Shown here: in pieces, positions 42,529 to 50,751 of the stretch | Layout of the letters: every line of letters starts with the position of its first letter | Position numbering within the stretch: position 1 is the first letter of the stretch | NCBI RefSeq assembly: GCF_900142645.1 | Contig: NZ_FRBP01000010.1 | Location: 1 to 64,000, forward strand | Length of the DNA: 64,000 nucleotides | DNA from: Eubacterium callanderi | GTDB taxonomy: Bacteria; Bacillota; Clostridia; Eubacteriales; Eubacteriaceae | Reading direction: 5' to 3' | Program-made: the position numbers and the translations under genes | The notes under the pieces: model-generated | What the model was told of the DNA's origin: nothing | What the model saw: only the letters and a program-made list of their open reading frames with translations | Databases searched by the model: none

Positions 42529-43902
42529 TTATTTATGAACGGATTTTCCGTGTACGTCGTGCAGTGCTTCCATCAGTGCTTCAGACAGTGACGGATGCGG
42601 ATGAATAACATCACCCACCTGTTCAGCCGTTAAGCCTAAATGTACTGCCAGACTCAGTTCAGCCAACAGGTCGGTCGCGTGTGGTCCGACAATGGAAGCG
42701 CCAACGATCACATCGTTGTTATCCACAATGACCTTTACAAAACCCTGAATTTTACCAATGGCCTGTGCCTTACCTAAAGCTCTGAAATCAAAGGTTCCAA
42801 GCTTATATTCGACGCCCTTCTTTTCACAGTCCTTTTCAGTTAAGCCAACGCCGGCAACTTCTGGCTCGGTGTATACGCAGCGCGGTACCGCGGCATAAGT
42901 GACATGCTTGTCTGCGCCCATGGCGTTTTCAACAGCGACGATCCCTTCTTTTGAGGCAACGTGCGCCAGCTGAGCTGTCGCAACGATGTCCCCAATGGCA
43001 TAAACGCCGGGAACGGAGGTTTCCATCTTGTCATTGACAATAATACGACCGCGCTCATCCACTTCAACACCAGCATCCTGTGCACCCAGATTGTCCACAA
43101 AACTGCGGCGGCCAATAGCAACCAGCATCATTTCAGCCTCAACGGATTTGCCGTTAGCCAAAGAAGCTTTAACACCATCGTCAGAAACTTCAACTTCAGC
43201 CACCCCTACACCGGTGTGTACCTTAATTTTGTCCTTTTTAAACTGACGCAGAAGCTGCTTGGAAACATCCTTGTCTTCATTTGGAAGAATTTGTTCCAGT
43301 GCTTCTACAATGGTTACCTTTGTGCCCATGCGGCTCAAGAACTGGCCGATTTCACAGCCGATGACACCGCCGCCAACGATAATAATGGATTCCGGAGCTT
43401 TTTCCAGATCCAGCACTTCGTCGGAAGTGATCACCTTTTTCCCGTCATATTTAAACATTCCCGGGCTTACCGGAACAGAACCGGTGGCCAGAATAATTTT
43501 ATCCGTTTCAATAGTTTCGGTTGAACCATCTTCTTTGGTAACCTCAACGGTATTTTTATCGACGATTTTGCCCGTACCTTTGATCAGGTTTACCTTGTTT
43601 TCTTCAAAGAGAAAATGAATCCCTTTGATCAGGCCGTCTTTTACTTTATTTTTACGGTCGACAACCGCTTTGTAGTCAACGCTGACAGTGCCGTCAATGT
43701 TAATGCCAAAATCCTTAGCGCTTTCAACAGTTTCCAGAACATCGGAGGCTGCCAGAAAAGCTTTTGTTGGAATACATCCGCGGTTTAAACAGGTACCGCC
43801 GACTTCGTCTTTTTCAATACAGGTGACTTCTGCACCCAGTTTTGCAGCCATAATAGCGGCTTCATAGCCACCCGGGCCTGCACCTATTACAGTAATTCTC
43901 AT
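42529..43902 (-). CDS. lpdA: Dihydrolipoamide dehydrogenase
   Basis: A 457-aa flavoprotein disulfide reductase. The FAD site GAGPGGYE is at residues 7-14. The redox disulfide is Cys38/Cys43 in GGTCLNRGCIPTK. The NAD-binding 'GGGVIGCEIGQFL' lies near 178, and the His-Glu pair is in 'HPHPSLSEAL' near the C-terminus. It transfers electrons from a dihydrolipoyl protein to NAD+ (or in reverse). It is the last gene of the methyl-branch operon, 13 bases after metF. In this place it may serve the glycine cleavage/synthase route or supply electrons near methylene-THF reductase; the latter is speculation. Confidence 0.92.
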   Translation of the reverse strand: MRITVIGAGPGGYEAAIMAAKLGAEVTCIEKDEVGGTCLNRGCIPTKAFLAASDVLETVESAKDFGINIDGTVSVDYKAVVDRKNKVKDGLIKGIHFLFEENKVNLIKGTGKIVDKNTVEVTKEDGSTETIETDKIILATGSVPVSPGMFKYDGKKVITSDEVLDLEKAPESIIIVGGGVIGCEIGQFLSRMGTKVTIVEALEQILPNEDKDVSKQLLRQFKKDKIKVHTGVGVAEVEVSDDGVKASLANGKSVEAEMMLVAIGRRSFVDNLGAQDAGVEVDERGRIIVNDKMETSVPGVYAIGDIVATAQLAHVASKEGIVAVENAMGADKHVTYAAVPRCVYTEPEVAGVGLTEKDCEKKGVEYKLGTFDFRALGKAQAIGKIQGFVKVIVDNNDVIVGASIVGPHATDLLAELSLAVHLGLTAEQVGDVIHPHPSLSEALMEALHDVHGKSVHK

Positions 43903-43915
43903 CAGTTCACTACTC

Positions 43916-44806
43916 CTATAAACCAGCTACGTCCAGAATCTTCGGTACGTTTTCTTCTGCGCCGATCGCCATAATGTGAGCACCGTCGCACACGCCCTCT
44001 TCCTTCAGCTGCGCTACAAATTCGCCGGCAATTCTAATGCCTTCAGCGGCCTTGTCTTCAGCTTCGGTTAAGCGTTCAATTAAAGCGTCCGGCACAGAGA
44101 TTCCAGGTACGCTGCGGTTCATGAATTTTGCCATACCGGCAGACTTAAGCGGAATGATACCAGCCAGAACATAGCAGTCCATGTCCTTGGTCAGTTCTTT
44201 AAATTCACGCATAACTTCAATGTCAAATACACCCTGTGTCTGGAAGAACTTGGCACCGGCTTTGATTTTATTGCGCATTTTGATCAGCTGTACTTCAATC
44301 GGATCAAAAACTGGGGTAACACAAGCGCCCAGGTAGAAATCTGGTGCTCCCTTCAACTCATTACCCGCAAGATCCTGACCGCTCATTAATACTTCAGCAG
44401 TCTGAAGAATGGATACAGAATCCATTTCAAATACCGGCTTAGCTTCAGGATTGTCACCTGTGGTGGTGTGGTCACCGGTCAACGCCAGCATATTTTTTAC
44501 GCCAAAATGACCTGCGGATAACATTTCACCCTGGATGGCAATACGATTGCGGTCACGTCCTGTCATCTGTAAAATTGATTCCAGGCCTTTCTTTTCAAGT
44601 TCAACGCACATAGCCAAGGAAGACGCTTTAACGGCAGCAGACTGATAGTCTGTAACATTAACACCCTGCACACGCCCCTTTAACAGGTCGGCAATTTCTA
44701 AAATATGGCTGAAATCAGTCCCTTTTGGTGGTGCCATTTCTGCAGTAATCGCAAATTTACCGGCTTCTAATGTCTGTTGTAATAAACTGCTCATCTTATT
44801 CACCAT
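43916..44806 (-). CDS. metF: Methylenetetrahydrofolate reductase, MetF subunit
   Basis: A 296-aa TIM-barrel flavoprotein that reduces methylene-THF to methyl-THF. Family blocks include 'AEMAPPKGTDF', 'LALTGDH' near 122 and 'FFQTQGVFD' near 198. It overlaps the end of metV by 11 bases, typical of coupled subunits. An alternative start is the ATG at 44794, directly after the metV stop. It acts with MetV in the cytoplasm; in acetogens of this kind the electron donor can differ between species. Confidence 0.92.
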   Translation of the reverse strand: MVNKMSSLLQQTLEAGKFAITAEMAPPKGTDFSHILEIADLLKGRVQGVNVTDYQSAAVKASSLAMCVELEKKGLESILQMTGRDRNRIAIQGEMLSAGHFGVKNMLALTGDHTTTGDNPEAKPVFEMDSVSILQTAEVLMSGQDLAGNELKGAPDFYLGACVTPVFDPIEVQLIKMRNKIKAGAKFFQTQGVFDIEVMREFKELTKDMDCYVLAGIIPLKSAGMAKFMNRSVPGISVPDALIERLTEAEDKAAEGIRIAGEFVAQLKEEGVCDGAHIMAIGAEENVPKILDVAGL

Positions 44807-45461
44807 CCTTTTCCTGATCTCTTAAATTAATTGTTCTTGGGTAAGCAACTTTTTTATAGCCGCGTAATGGCTGAATTTCTTCAAGTAATTCTTCTTTACC
44901 CTGTTCTTTCAATTTTTTATAAATTTCAATCCATGCACAGTCATTTTCAGGAATAACTTCGCATTTTCCGTCTCTGGAGCCACCGCAGGCACCGTTTAAT
45001 AAGGATTTGCCACAGCGGGTAATCGGGCAGATTGCAGCAGTTCTTCCAAGTACGCAGTCACCGCAGGTTTTACACATTTCTTCAAAGATACCATTGCGGA
45101 CGGTTTCGCCAACAAACATGGTGTCATTTGCCGGATAGGTTTCTTTTTTAACCCCCTTGGCAACAGTCTGGACTCCATCGCCGCAAGCCATACACAGTAC
45201 AGCATCTGCGTCGCCCAGCTCACCTTTGATTTCCTTTAACTCTTTTTTGTTTAAAAGCACATTACAGGAAGTTGTTAAAACCTTGGTTGCCAAGACTTCT
45301 TTACCTTCGGCTTCCAGTGCAGCTTTCATGGCTTCAACTTCTTCTTCCCCACCGGTTTTACAAACGGTCGCACATTCAGAACAACCAGTGATGACCACTT
45401 TCTTTGCATCCTTTAAATATTCTAATACATCTTCAAAAGATTTCTTTTGAGAAATAATCAT
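44796..45461 (-). CDS. metV: MetV, zinc/iron-sulfur subunit of methylene-THF reductase
   Basis: A 221-aa protein of the MetV family. An N-terminal domain has 'GCSECATVCKTGG'. A Cys-rich C-terminal domain (about 130-190) has 'CKTCGDC' and 'CPITRCGKS' followed by 'GACGGSRDGKC'. It is the partner of MetF in acetogens and probably carries metal clusters for electron entry. It lies between folD and metF. The start has GGAGG upstream. Confidence 0.92.
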   Translation of the reverse strand: MIISQKKSFEDVLEYLKDAKKVVITGCSECATVCKTGGEEEVEAMKAALEAEGKEVLATKVLTTSCNVLLNKKELKEIKGELGDADAVLCMACGDGVQTVAKGVKKETYPANDTMFVGETVRNGIFEEMCKTCGDCVLGRTAAICPITRCGKSLLNGACGGSRDGKCEVIPENDCAWIEIYKKLKEQGKEELLEEIQPLRGYKKVAYPRTINLRDQEKDGE

Positions 45462-45526
45462 TTTTACTTCCTCCGTCTATATTTAATCCGCCCGGGGAGA
45501 TACTCTCCCGGGCTTAATTCCCATTC

Positions 45527-46429
45527 CTATAAATTGTTCTGCTGTTTGCAGGCTTTAATGACATGCTGTGCCAGAAGAGCGGTGGTGATCGGGCCAGTTC
45601 CTCCGCCGCAGCCAGGCGTAGCAGAGGTGATCATTGCAACCTTATCCAGGCAGTCAACGTGGGCATCACCCGTACGGATCTTTTTGCCTTCTTCGTTTAA
45701 TACAAATTCGCCGTTTTCATCTTTCATCTGGGACATTGCAACGTCAACCAGAATACAGTCTTCGCTTAACATATCCGGTTTAACCAGGCCATAGATACCA
45801 GCAGCTGTAACAACAATATCCGCTTTTTTTGTATAAGACGGTGTGTCTTTTGTGAACACATGACACATGGTCACTGTTGCGAATTCATTGGTCAGCATAA
45901 TTGCCAGCGGTTTTCCAAGAACATTTGAGTTGTTGATAATGACAACATCTTTACCTTTAACATCAATTTCATAGTGCTTCAGCAGCTCCATAACGCCTTC
46001 TGCTGTACATGGGAAGAAGCCTCTTTCATCCGCAATCATTAATTTACCAAGGTTTGTTGGATTTAAAGCATCCGGGTCTTTTTCCGGGCTTAAGATATAT
46101 TTGATTTCTTCTTCATCCAGCTGTTCTGGAAGCGGTTTAAAAATCAAAACCGCATGGATATTTTTGTCATCATTAAGCGTTTTTAATTTTGCTACAAAAT
46201 CAGCCTGTGTTACATCTTCAGGGAATTCTACAGATTCCACTTCAATGCTTGATTTGCCCATTCTGGTAATAATACTCTTTTCATAAGAGATAGACCCTGG
46301 GTCTGCGCCAACACGCATAATTGCCAGTTTAGGCTGAACGCCTCCGGCAATCAGGGATTTTGCATCCTCCAGAACCTTTGCTAACATGGACTCACTTACT
46401 TCTTTACCACTTAATAATTTTGCTGCCAT
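45527..46429 (-). CDS. folD: Methylene-THF dehydrogenase/methenyl-THF cyclohydrolase
   Basis: A 300-aa bifunctional FolD. The active-site lysine lies in 'SYEKSII' near 48-54, with family blocks 'PLPEQLDEE' near 99 and 'NNSNVLGKPLAIML' near 165. 'TPGCGGGTGPITTALL' lies near the C-terminus. It converts methenyl-THF to methylene-THF with NAD(P)H and can hydrolyse the methenyl form. In this operon a separate cyclohydrolase (fchA) is also present. Confidence 0.95.
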   Translation of the reverse strand: MAAKLLSGKEVSESMLAKVLEDAKSLIAGGVQPKLAIMRVGADPGSISYEKSIITRMGKSSIEVESVEFPEDVTQADFVAKLKTLNDDKNIHAVLIFKPLPEQLDEEEIKYILSPEKDPDALNPTNLGKLMIADERGFFPCTAEGVMELLKHYEIDVKGKDVVIINNSNVLGKPLAIMLTNEFATVTMCHVFTKDTPSYTKKADIVVTAAGIYGLVKPDMLSEDCILVDVAMSQMKDENGEFVLNEEGKKIRTGDAHVDCLDKVAMITSATPGCGGGTGPITTALLAQHVIKACKQQNNL

Positions 46430-46464
46430 AATTTTCTCCTGAATTTATTTTTTAAATTTTAGTT

Positions 46465-47094
46465 TTAAGACAACTGTTTTTCCACTTCGGCATAAACAGT
46501 GTCGCAAATTGCAATACCATCTTCCAGCATAGGCTTCAGCTCATTTTCAACAGAAGCCACATAGTCTCTGTCCTTCATGGTCTTGATGTTGATTAAAACA
46601 TTCAGCCAGCCGCTGATCATTGCTGCGCGCAGGCATTGTACCCCAACGCCAACGTCAGAAATAGCCAAAGCGGAACCCTTGTGGACAAGTTCTTCGTGAA
46701 GCTTGATGCTCTTATAGCATACACGAACAATCTCAATGGGTACGCCGCAGGCTACCTTTGTACATTCTTCCATTACTTCTGCCTTATGTGCCTTTTGCTC
46801 TTCCGTTTCTGTCGGAAGGCTGTAAGCCTTGGCCAGAGGCGCGAAATTTTCGGCATCCTGATCAATCATCGCCATCAGCTGATCCTGTAATGCCTGTGCT
46901 TCGCCAAGAATTCTCTGGATATCTTCTTCATATTCAGCATATTTTTTCTTACCGGTGGTCAGATTGCCGACCATTCCTGCCAATGCTGTACCAATGGCGC
47001 CTACCAGTGCCGCTGCACCGCCGCCTCCCGGAACAGCACTTTTACTGTAAAGTACTTCGACAAATTCTGTACATTTTTTGTCTGCGATTCCCAT
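46465..47094 (-). CDS. fchA: Methenyltetrahydrofolate cyclohydrolase
   Basis: A 209-aa cyclodeaminase/cyclohydrolase family protein. The start MGIADKKCTEFVEVLYSKS and 'PGGGGAAALVGAIGTALAGMV' are characteristic. I chose the ATG at 47094 because GAGAGGA lies upstream; an upstream in-frame TTG overlaps that site. It converts formyl-THF to methenyl-THF in the methyl branch. Confidence 0.92.
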   Translation of the reverse strand: MGIADKKCTEFVEVLYSKSAVPGGGGAAALVGAIGTALAGMVGNLTTGKKKYAEYEEDIQRILGEAQALQDQLMAMIDQDAENFAPLAKAYSLPTETEEQKAHKAEVMEECTKVACGVPIEIVRVCYKSIKLHEELVHKGSALAISDVGVGVQCLRAAMISGWLNVLINIKTMKDRDYVASVENELKPMLEDGIAICDTVYAEVEKQLS

Positions 47095-47255
47095 AGTGTT
47101 TCCTCTCAAAATTTATGTTCTTTAATTAAGGTTCACATTTTTCATAAAAAAATTTTTGTCTGAAAATGCGAATGGGGAGGAGTCGAACCCCTCCCCCAGA
47201 CTGCCAATGTAGCGAAAGCAGTCAAATTTTTTATTTAATTTTGTATTTCAGTTTT

Positions 47256-48935
47256 CTAGAATAAGCCAGAGATTACGCCGTTTTCATCAACATCAATACG
47301 TTCTGCTGCCGGCTCTTTTGGTAACCCTGGCATTTTCATAATTTCACCGGTTAAGCATACAATAAAGCCTGCACCTGCGGAAATACTTGCCTGACGAACA
47401 GTGATTCTGAAACCAGTCGGACGGCCCAGCTTAGTCTGATCATCCGTTAAGGAGTACTGTGTCTTAGCCATACATACCGGAACTTTGTCAAAGCCCAGTT
47501 TGGTTAATTTTGCAATTTCAGCATCCGCTTCCGGAGTATAGTCTACACCGTCAGCGCCATAAATCTTAGTAGCAATGGCATTGATCTTATCTTTGATACT
47601 CATGTCATCTTCATAAGAGAACTGGAAGCTGTTTTCGCCTTCTTCGCAGAGACGAATAACCTCGTTGGCAACTGCGATACCGCCTTCGCCGCCTTTTGCC
47701 CATACTTCGGACAGCGCAACGTTAACGCCAAGTTCTCTACATTTGTCTTCTACTAATTTTAATTCTGCTTTGGTATCTAATGGGAAGCGGTTGATCGCAA
47801 CAACTGCAGGTAATTTGTAAACCTGAGTAATGTTTTCAACATGCTTCAATAAATTTGGAAGACCTGCTTCCAAAGCTTCTAAGTTTTCGTTGTTTAATTC
47901 GTCCTTTGGAACTCCACCGTTGTATTTCAGCGCTCTTACAGTTGCGACGATAATAACGGCGTCTGGTTTCAAACCAGCCATACGGCATTTGATGTCCAGG
48001 AATTTTTCTGCGCCTAAGTCTGCACCGAAACCAGCTTCTGTTACAACATAATCAGAAGCAAAATGCATTGCCATCTTAGTAGCGATTACAGAGTTACAGC
48101 CATGAGCGATGTTTGCAAATGGTCCACCATGTACAAAAGAAGGTGTTCCTTCCAGTGTCTGTACCAGATTTGGCTTCAAAGCATCTTTTAATAAAGCAGC
48201 CATTGCACCGTTAGCTTTTAACTGACCAGCGGTAACCGGTTCATCATCGTAAGTATAGCCAACAATGATACGGCCCATTCTATTTTTCAGGTCAACAATG
48301 TCACTTGCCAAACAGAAAGCTGCCATAATTTCAGAGGCAACAGTAATGTCAAAACCATCCTGACGAACTGCACCGTCACCTTTTTTACCAAGACCATCGA
48401 CGATGTTACGCAACTGACGGTCATTCATATCAACGCAACGTCTCCATGTAATTCTCTTAGGATCAATGTTTAATTCATTTCCCTGATGAATGTGATTATC
48501 AAGCATTGCAGCTAAAAGGTTGTTTGCTGCACCAATCGCATGGAAATCGCCTGTGAAATGCAGGTTAATGTCTTCCATCGGAACAACCTGAGCATAACCG
48601 CCGCCAGCGGCGCCGCCTTTAACACCAAAAACTGGTCCTAAGGAAGGTTCTCTTAAAGCAACGAGTGTGTTTTTGCCCAATTTAGAAAGAGCATCTGCAA
48701 CGCCAATTGTTGTTGTCGTTTTCCCCTCACCAGCAGGCGTCGGATTAATTGCAGTTGTTAAGATTAGTCTTGCTTTCTTTCCGGTTTCCCGTTTTAACAA
48801 ATTATAATCGACTTTAGCTTTATATTTACCATATAATTCTAAGTCATCCTCTGTTAAACCCAACTTGGCAGCAATCTCACGAATGTCTTGTGGTTTAGCT
48901 TCCTGTGCAATTTCGATGTCTGATTTGAAACCCAT
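47256..48935 (-). CDS. fhs: Formate-tetrahydrofolate ligase
   Basis: A 559-aa ATP-dependent formyl-THF synthetase, first gene of the operon. It has the P-loop-like '[13 protein letters not shown]' near 68-80, '[23 protein letters not shown]' (given in part) and a conserved C-terminus. The start [11 protein letters not shown] is preceded by GGAGG; the upstream TTG is rejected. It catalyses the ATP-dependent step that activates formate in acetogenesis. A 500-base region with candidate promoters and operators lies upstream. Confidence 0.97.
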   Translation of the reverse strand: MGFKSDIEIAQEAKPQDIREIAAKLGLTEDDLELYGKYKAKVDYNLLKRETGKKARLILTTAINPTPAGEGKTTTTIGVADALSKLGKNTLVALREPSLGPVFGVKGGAAGGGYAQVVPMEDINLHFTGDFHAIGAANNLLAAMLDNHIHQGNELNIDPKRITWRRCVDMNDRQLRNIVDGLGKKGDGAVRQDGFDITVASEIMAAFCLASDIVDLKNRMGRIIVGYTYDDEPVTAGQLKANGAMAALLKDALKPNLVQTLEGTPSFVHGGPFANIAHGCNSVIATKMAMHFASDYVVTEAGFGADLGAEKFLDIKCRMAGLKPDAVIIVATVRALKYNGGVPKDELNNENLEALEAGLPNLLKHVENITQVYKLPAVVAINRFPLDTKAELKLVEDKCRELGVNVALSEVWAKGGEGGIAVANEVIRLCEEGENSFQFSYEDDMSIKDKINAIATKIYGADGVDYTPEADAEIAKLTKLGFDKVPVCMAKTQYSLTDDQTKLGRPTGFRITVRQASISAGAGFIVCLTGEIMKMPGLPKEPAAERIDVDENGVISGLF

Positions 48936-49186
48936 TTTTAAATCCTCCAATACTTTGATAAATTTTTAACATTTCTTACTTCATATTCTAAAGCATTTTA
49001 CGAAAAAAATCAAATACAAAGTAAGATAAATTTTCTTTTTTTTAAGGCTGTTTAGCGTTTACACTTGTATATTCCTGTATTACCTGTATATGCTTATATA
49101 TACAAACTTGTTACAAAACGTGTTGACTTTCATATATTTACATAAATTTTTAACATTGTATATTCATGTACTTATATGTAAATAGT

Positions 49187-49196
49187 TGTATATACA
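49187..49196. promoter_or_regulatory. TGTATATACA palindrome upstream of fhs
   Basis: A perfect 10-bp palindrome. The same core occurs at 50519 and 50711 in the control regions of the methyltransferase and activase genes. This suggests a shared regulator; GntR-type operators often have such form. Confidence 0.45.
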
Positions 49197-49385
49197 GACT
49201 TGGCTAAAAAAAGATTTTTTCGACTAACCATATTTAAAATACGCTTAATCTCATTTCCATATTCACATTTCCGTCAGTGCCTCTCACCATTTCCCTTAGT
49301 TATGAAGACTTGACGTTTACAATCTGCCCGCCGATTATGTCTGGGTACTATTATATATAATATGCCACTTCTTGCTTATGGTTAA

Positions 49386-49414
49386 ATCATACCACGTAAA
49401 AAAAGGCTTGTCAA
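49386..49414 (-). promoter_or_regulatory. Distal promoter of the fhs operon
   Basis: Minus strand TTGACA, 17 bases, TATGAT. The -35 is consensus and the -10 differs at one base. It lies about 450 bases upstream of fhs. Confidence 0.65.
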
Positions 49415-49637
49415 TGCTTTTATAGCAATATTTTAAAATAAATCGCCGTTAGATTGATAGATAAATATCAAACAAACTTATCGTAAAAATTTCATGAAAA
49501 CGATTTTGAAAGAAAAAAATTAAAAGAGACAAATCGACAAATCACAGCCCGCCAATGTTGTCTCTCTTAACTAAGAAATGTTATATACTTAAAATTCATC
49601 AAGTATCAGCACAATTAAAAGTAGGATGGGTTAAAGA

Positions 49638-50453
49638 TTATTTCGCCTGAACTGGTCCAATCTTGCCCTGTCTGAAAGCCTTGCTGTATTTTCTGCAAAG
49701 TCTGTCGTTTCCTAATAAAGCGTCTGTTGCGAAAATTGCGCCCATCATGTCGCGGCTTGTCGGATCCATAACAGCAGAGTCCATACCCACGAACATAGAT
49801 AAGGTCATAAAATTCTGATTCATTAATTTTCTGGCTGGTAAGCCGAAAGAAATGTTACTTAAGCCTGAGGTAATATGAATGTCAGGATAAATTTCTCTGA
49901 TTCCTTCGATTTCTGCTTTGAAGTTTAAGAAAGAATGGTTTTCTGTTGATAAAGCCATTACACAAGGGTCAATATGAATTCTGTTTGGTGTCAGATTATG
50001 CTTTTTAGCTTCTTCAACCATCATTTTAGTTAATTCAACTTTCTTTTCAACAGTGTTTGGAATACCGGCATTGTCACAGGTCATGGCAACCAATTCCCAT
50101 GCTGGATCTGCATCGTCAAACAATGGTAAAAGAACGTCCATTTTGTTACCTTCGCCGGAAACAGAGTTTACCAGACCTGGTTTTTTACATAATGGGAAAA
50201 CAGCTTTCAAAATTTCAGGGTCCGGGCTGTCAATACACAGTGGTGTTTCAACGGCTTCCTGTACAATGTCCATCATCCATTTTAAGGATTCCAGTTCAAT
50301 TTCAGGAGCTGTACCAGCACATACGTCAATGTAGGTAGCACCGGCTTCTGCCTGAGCAATTGCTCTGTCTCTAATGAATGCTTCGTCTTTTTCTTCAATG
50401 GCTTTTTTAACCACTGGAATCGCACCGTTCAGTTTTTCTCCAATAATAATCAT
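49638..50453 (-). CDS. Methyl-THF:corrinoid methyltransferase
   Basis: A 271-aa TIM-barrel pterin-binding methyltransferase of the AcsE/MtgA/MtqA group. It has 'GEKLNGAIP' near the start, 'AGATYIDVCAGT' near 38, 'CIDSPDPE' near 74 and 'ITSGLSNISFGLPAR' near 195. It transfers a methyl group between methyl-THF and a Co(I) corrinoid protein. It is not beside acsCD but beside an activase gene, which suits an MtqA-type demethylation role. Its direction cannot be told from sequence. The second ATG has the better spacing from AGGAGG; the first is at 50456. Confidence 0.85.
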   Translation of the reverse strand: MIIIGEKLNGAIPVVKKAIEEKDEAFIRDRAIAQAEAGATYIDVCAGTAPEIELESLKWMMDIVQEAVETPLCIDSPDPEILKAVFPLCKKPGLVNSVSGEGNKMDVLLPLFDDADPAWELVAMTCDNAGIPNTVEKKVELTKMMVEEAKKHNLTPNRIHIDPCVMALSTENHSFLNFKAEIEGIREIYPDIHITSGLSNISFGLPARKLMNQNFMTLSMFVGMDSAVMDPTSRDMMGAIFATDALLGNDRLCRKYSKAFRQGKIGPVQAK

Positions 50454-50751
50454 CATAATCCTCCTCTGACAGCGTTTACTTCGCCGCTACTCAAATAAAT
50501 GTACATACAAGTCTTACCTGTATATACAGATATATCATATACATAGGGTACCACGTTCAGAAACCGTTGTCAATATTTTTTCACAAATTGTTTAAAAATT
50601 TACCCTTTCTTCCTGAACCCCTGATTTTTCTTATTGCAAATTTAAGGAATCTGTATTGTAAAATCAGCTATGAAAGCGTATAATTAAAACGATTAAAGAT
50701 GATGTTTACCTGTATATACATAATTTTCAATATTAATAAAGGAGATTTATC
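50454..50751. promoter_or_regulatory. Divergent control region with paired operator boxes
   Basis: It holds two back-to-back promoters: minus TTGACA-N17-TACCCT (50545-50573) and plus TTGTAA-N17-TATAAT (50656-50684). TTACCTGTATATACA occurs twice in the same orientation (50514-50528 and 50706-50720). Each copy lies about 10-25 bases downstream of the predicted transcription start, as expected for a roadblock repressor. Confidence 0.6.

Larger units (their letters stand above)
48936..49637 (-). promoter_or_regulatory. Control region of the Wood-Ljungdahl operon
   Basis: About 700 bases with no gene. On the minus strand it holds a near-consensus promoter at 49386-49414, a second weaker one (TTGATT-N16-TAGAAT) close to fhs, and operator-like boxes: TGTATATACA at 49187-49196 and TTACCTGTATA at 49080-49090. 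The rest is AT-rich. If the distal promoter is used, the leader is about 440 nt. I match it to no riboswitch class. Confidence 0.5.

Noticed and set aside
48936-49414. THF, ZTP or cobalamin riboswitch upstream of fhs
   Set aside because: I could not align the conserved cores of these classes to the leader.
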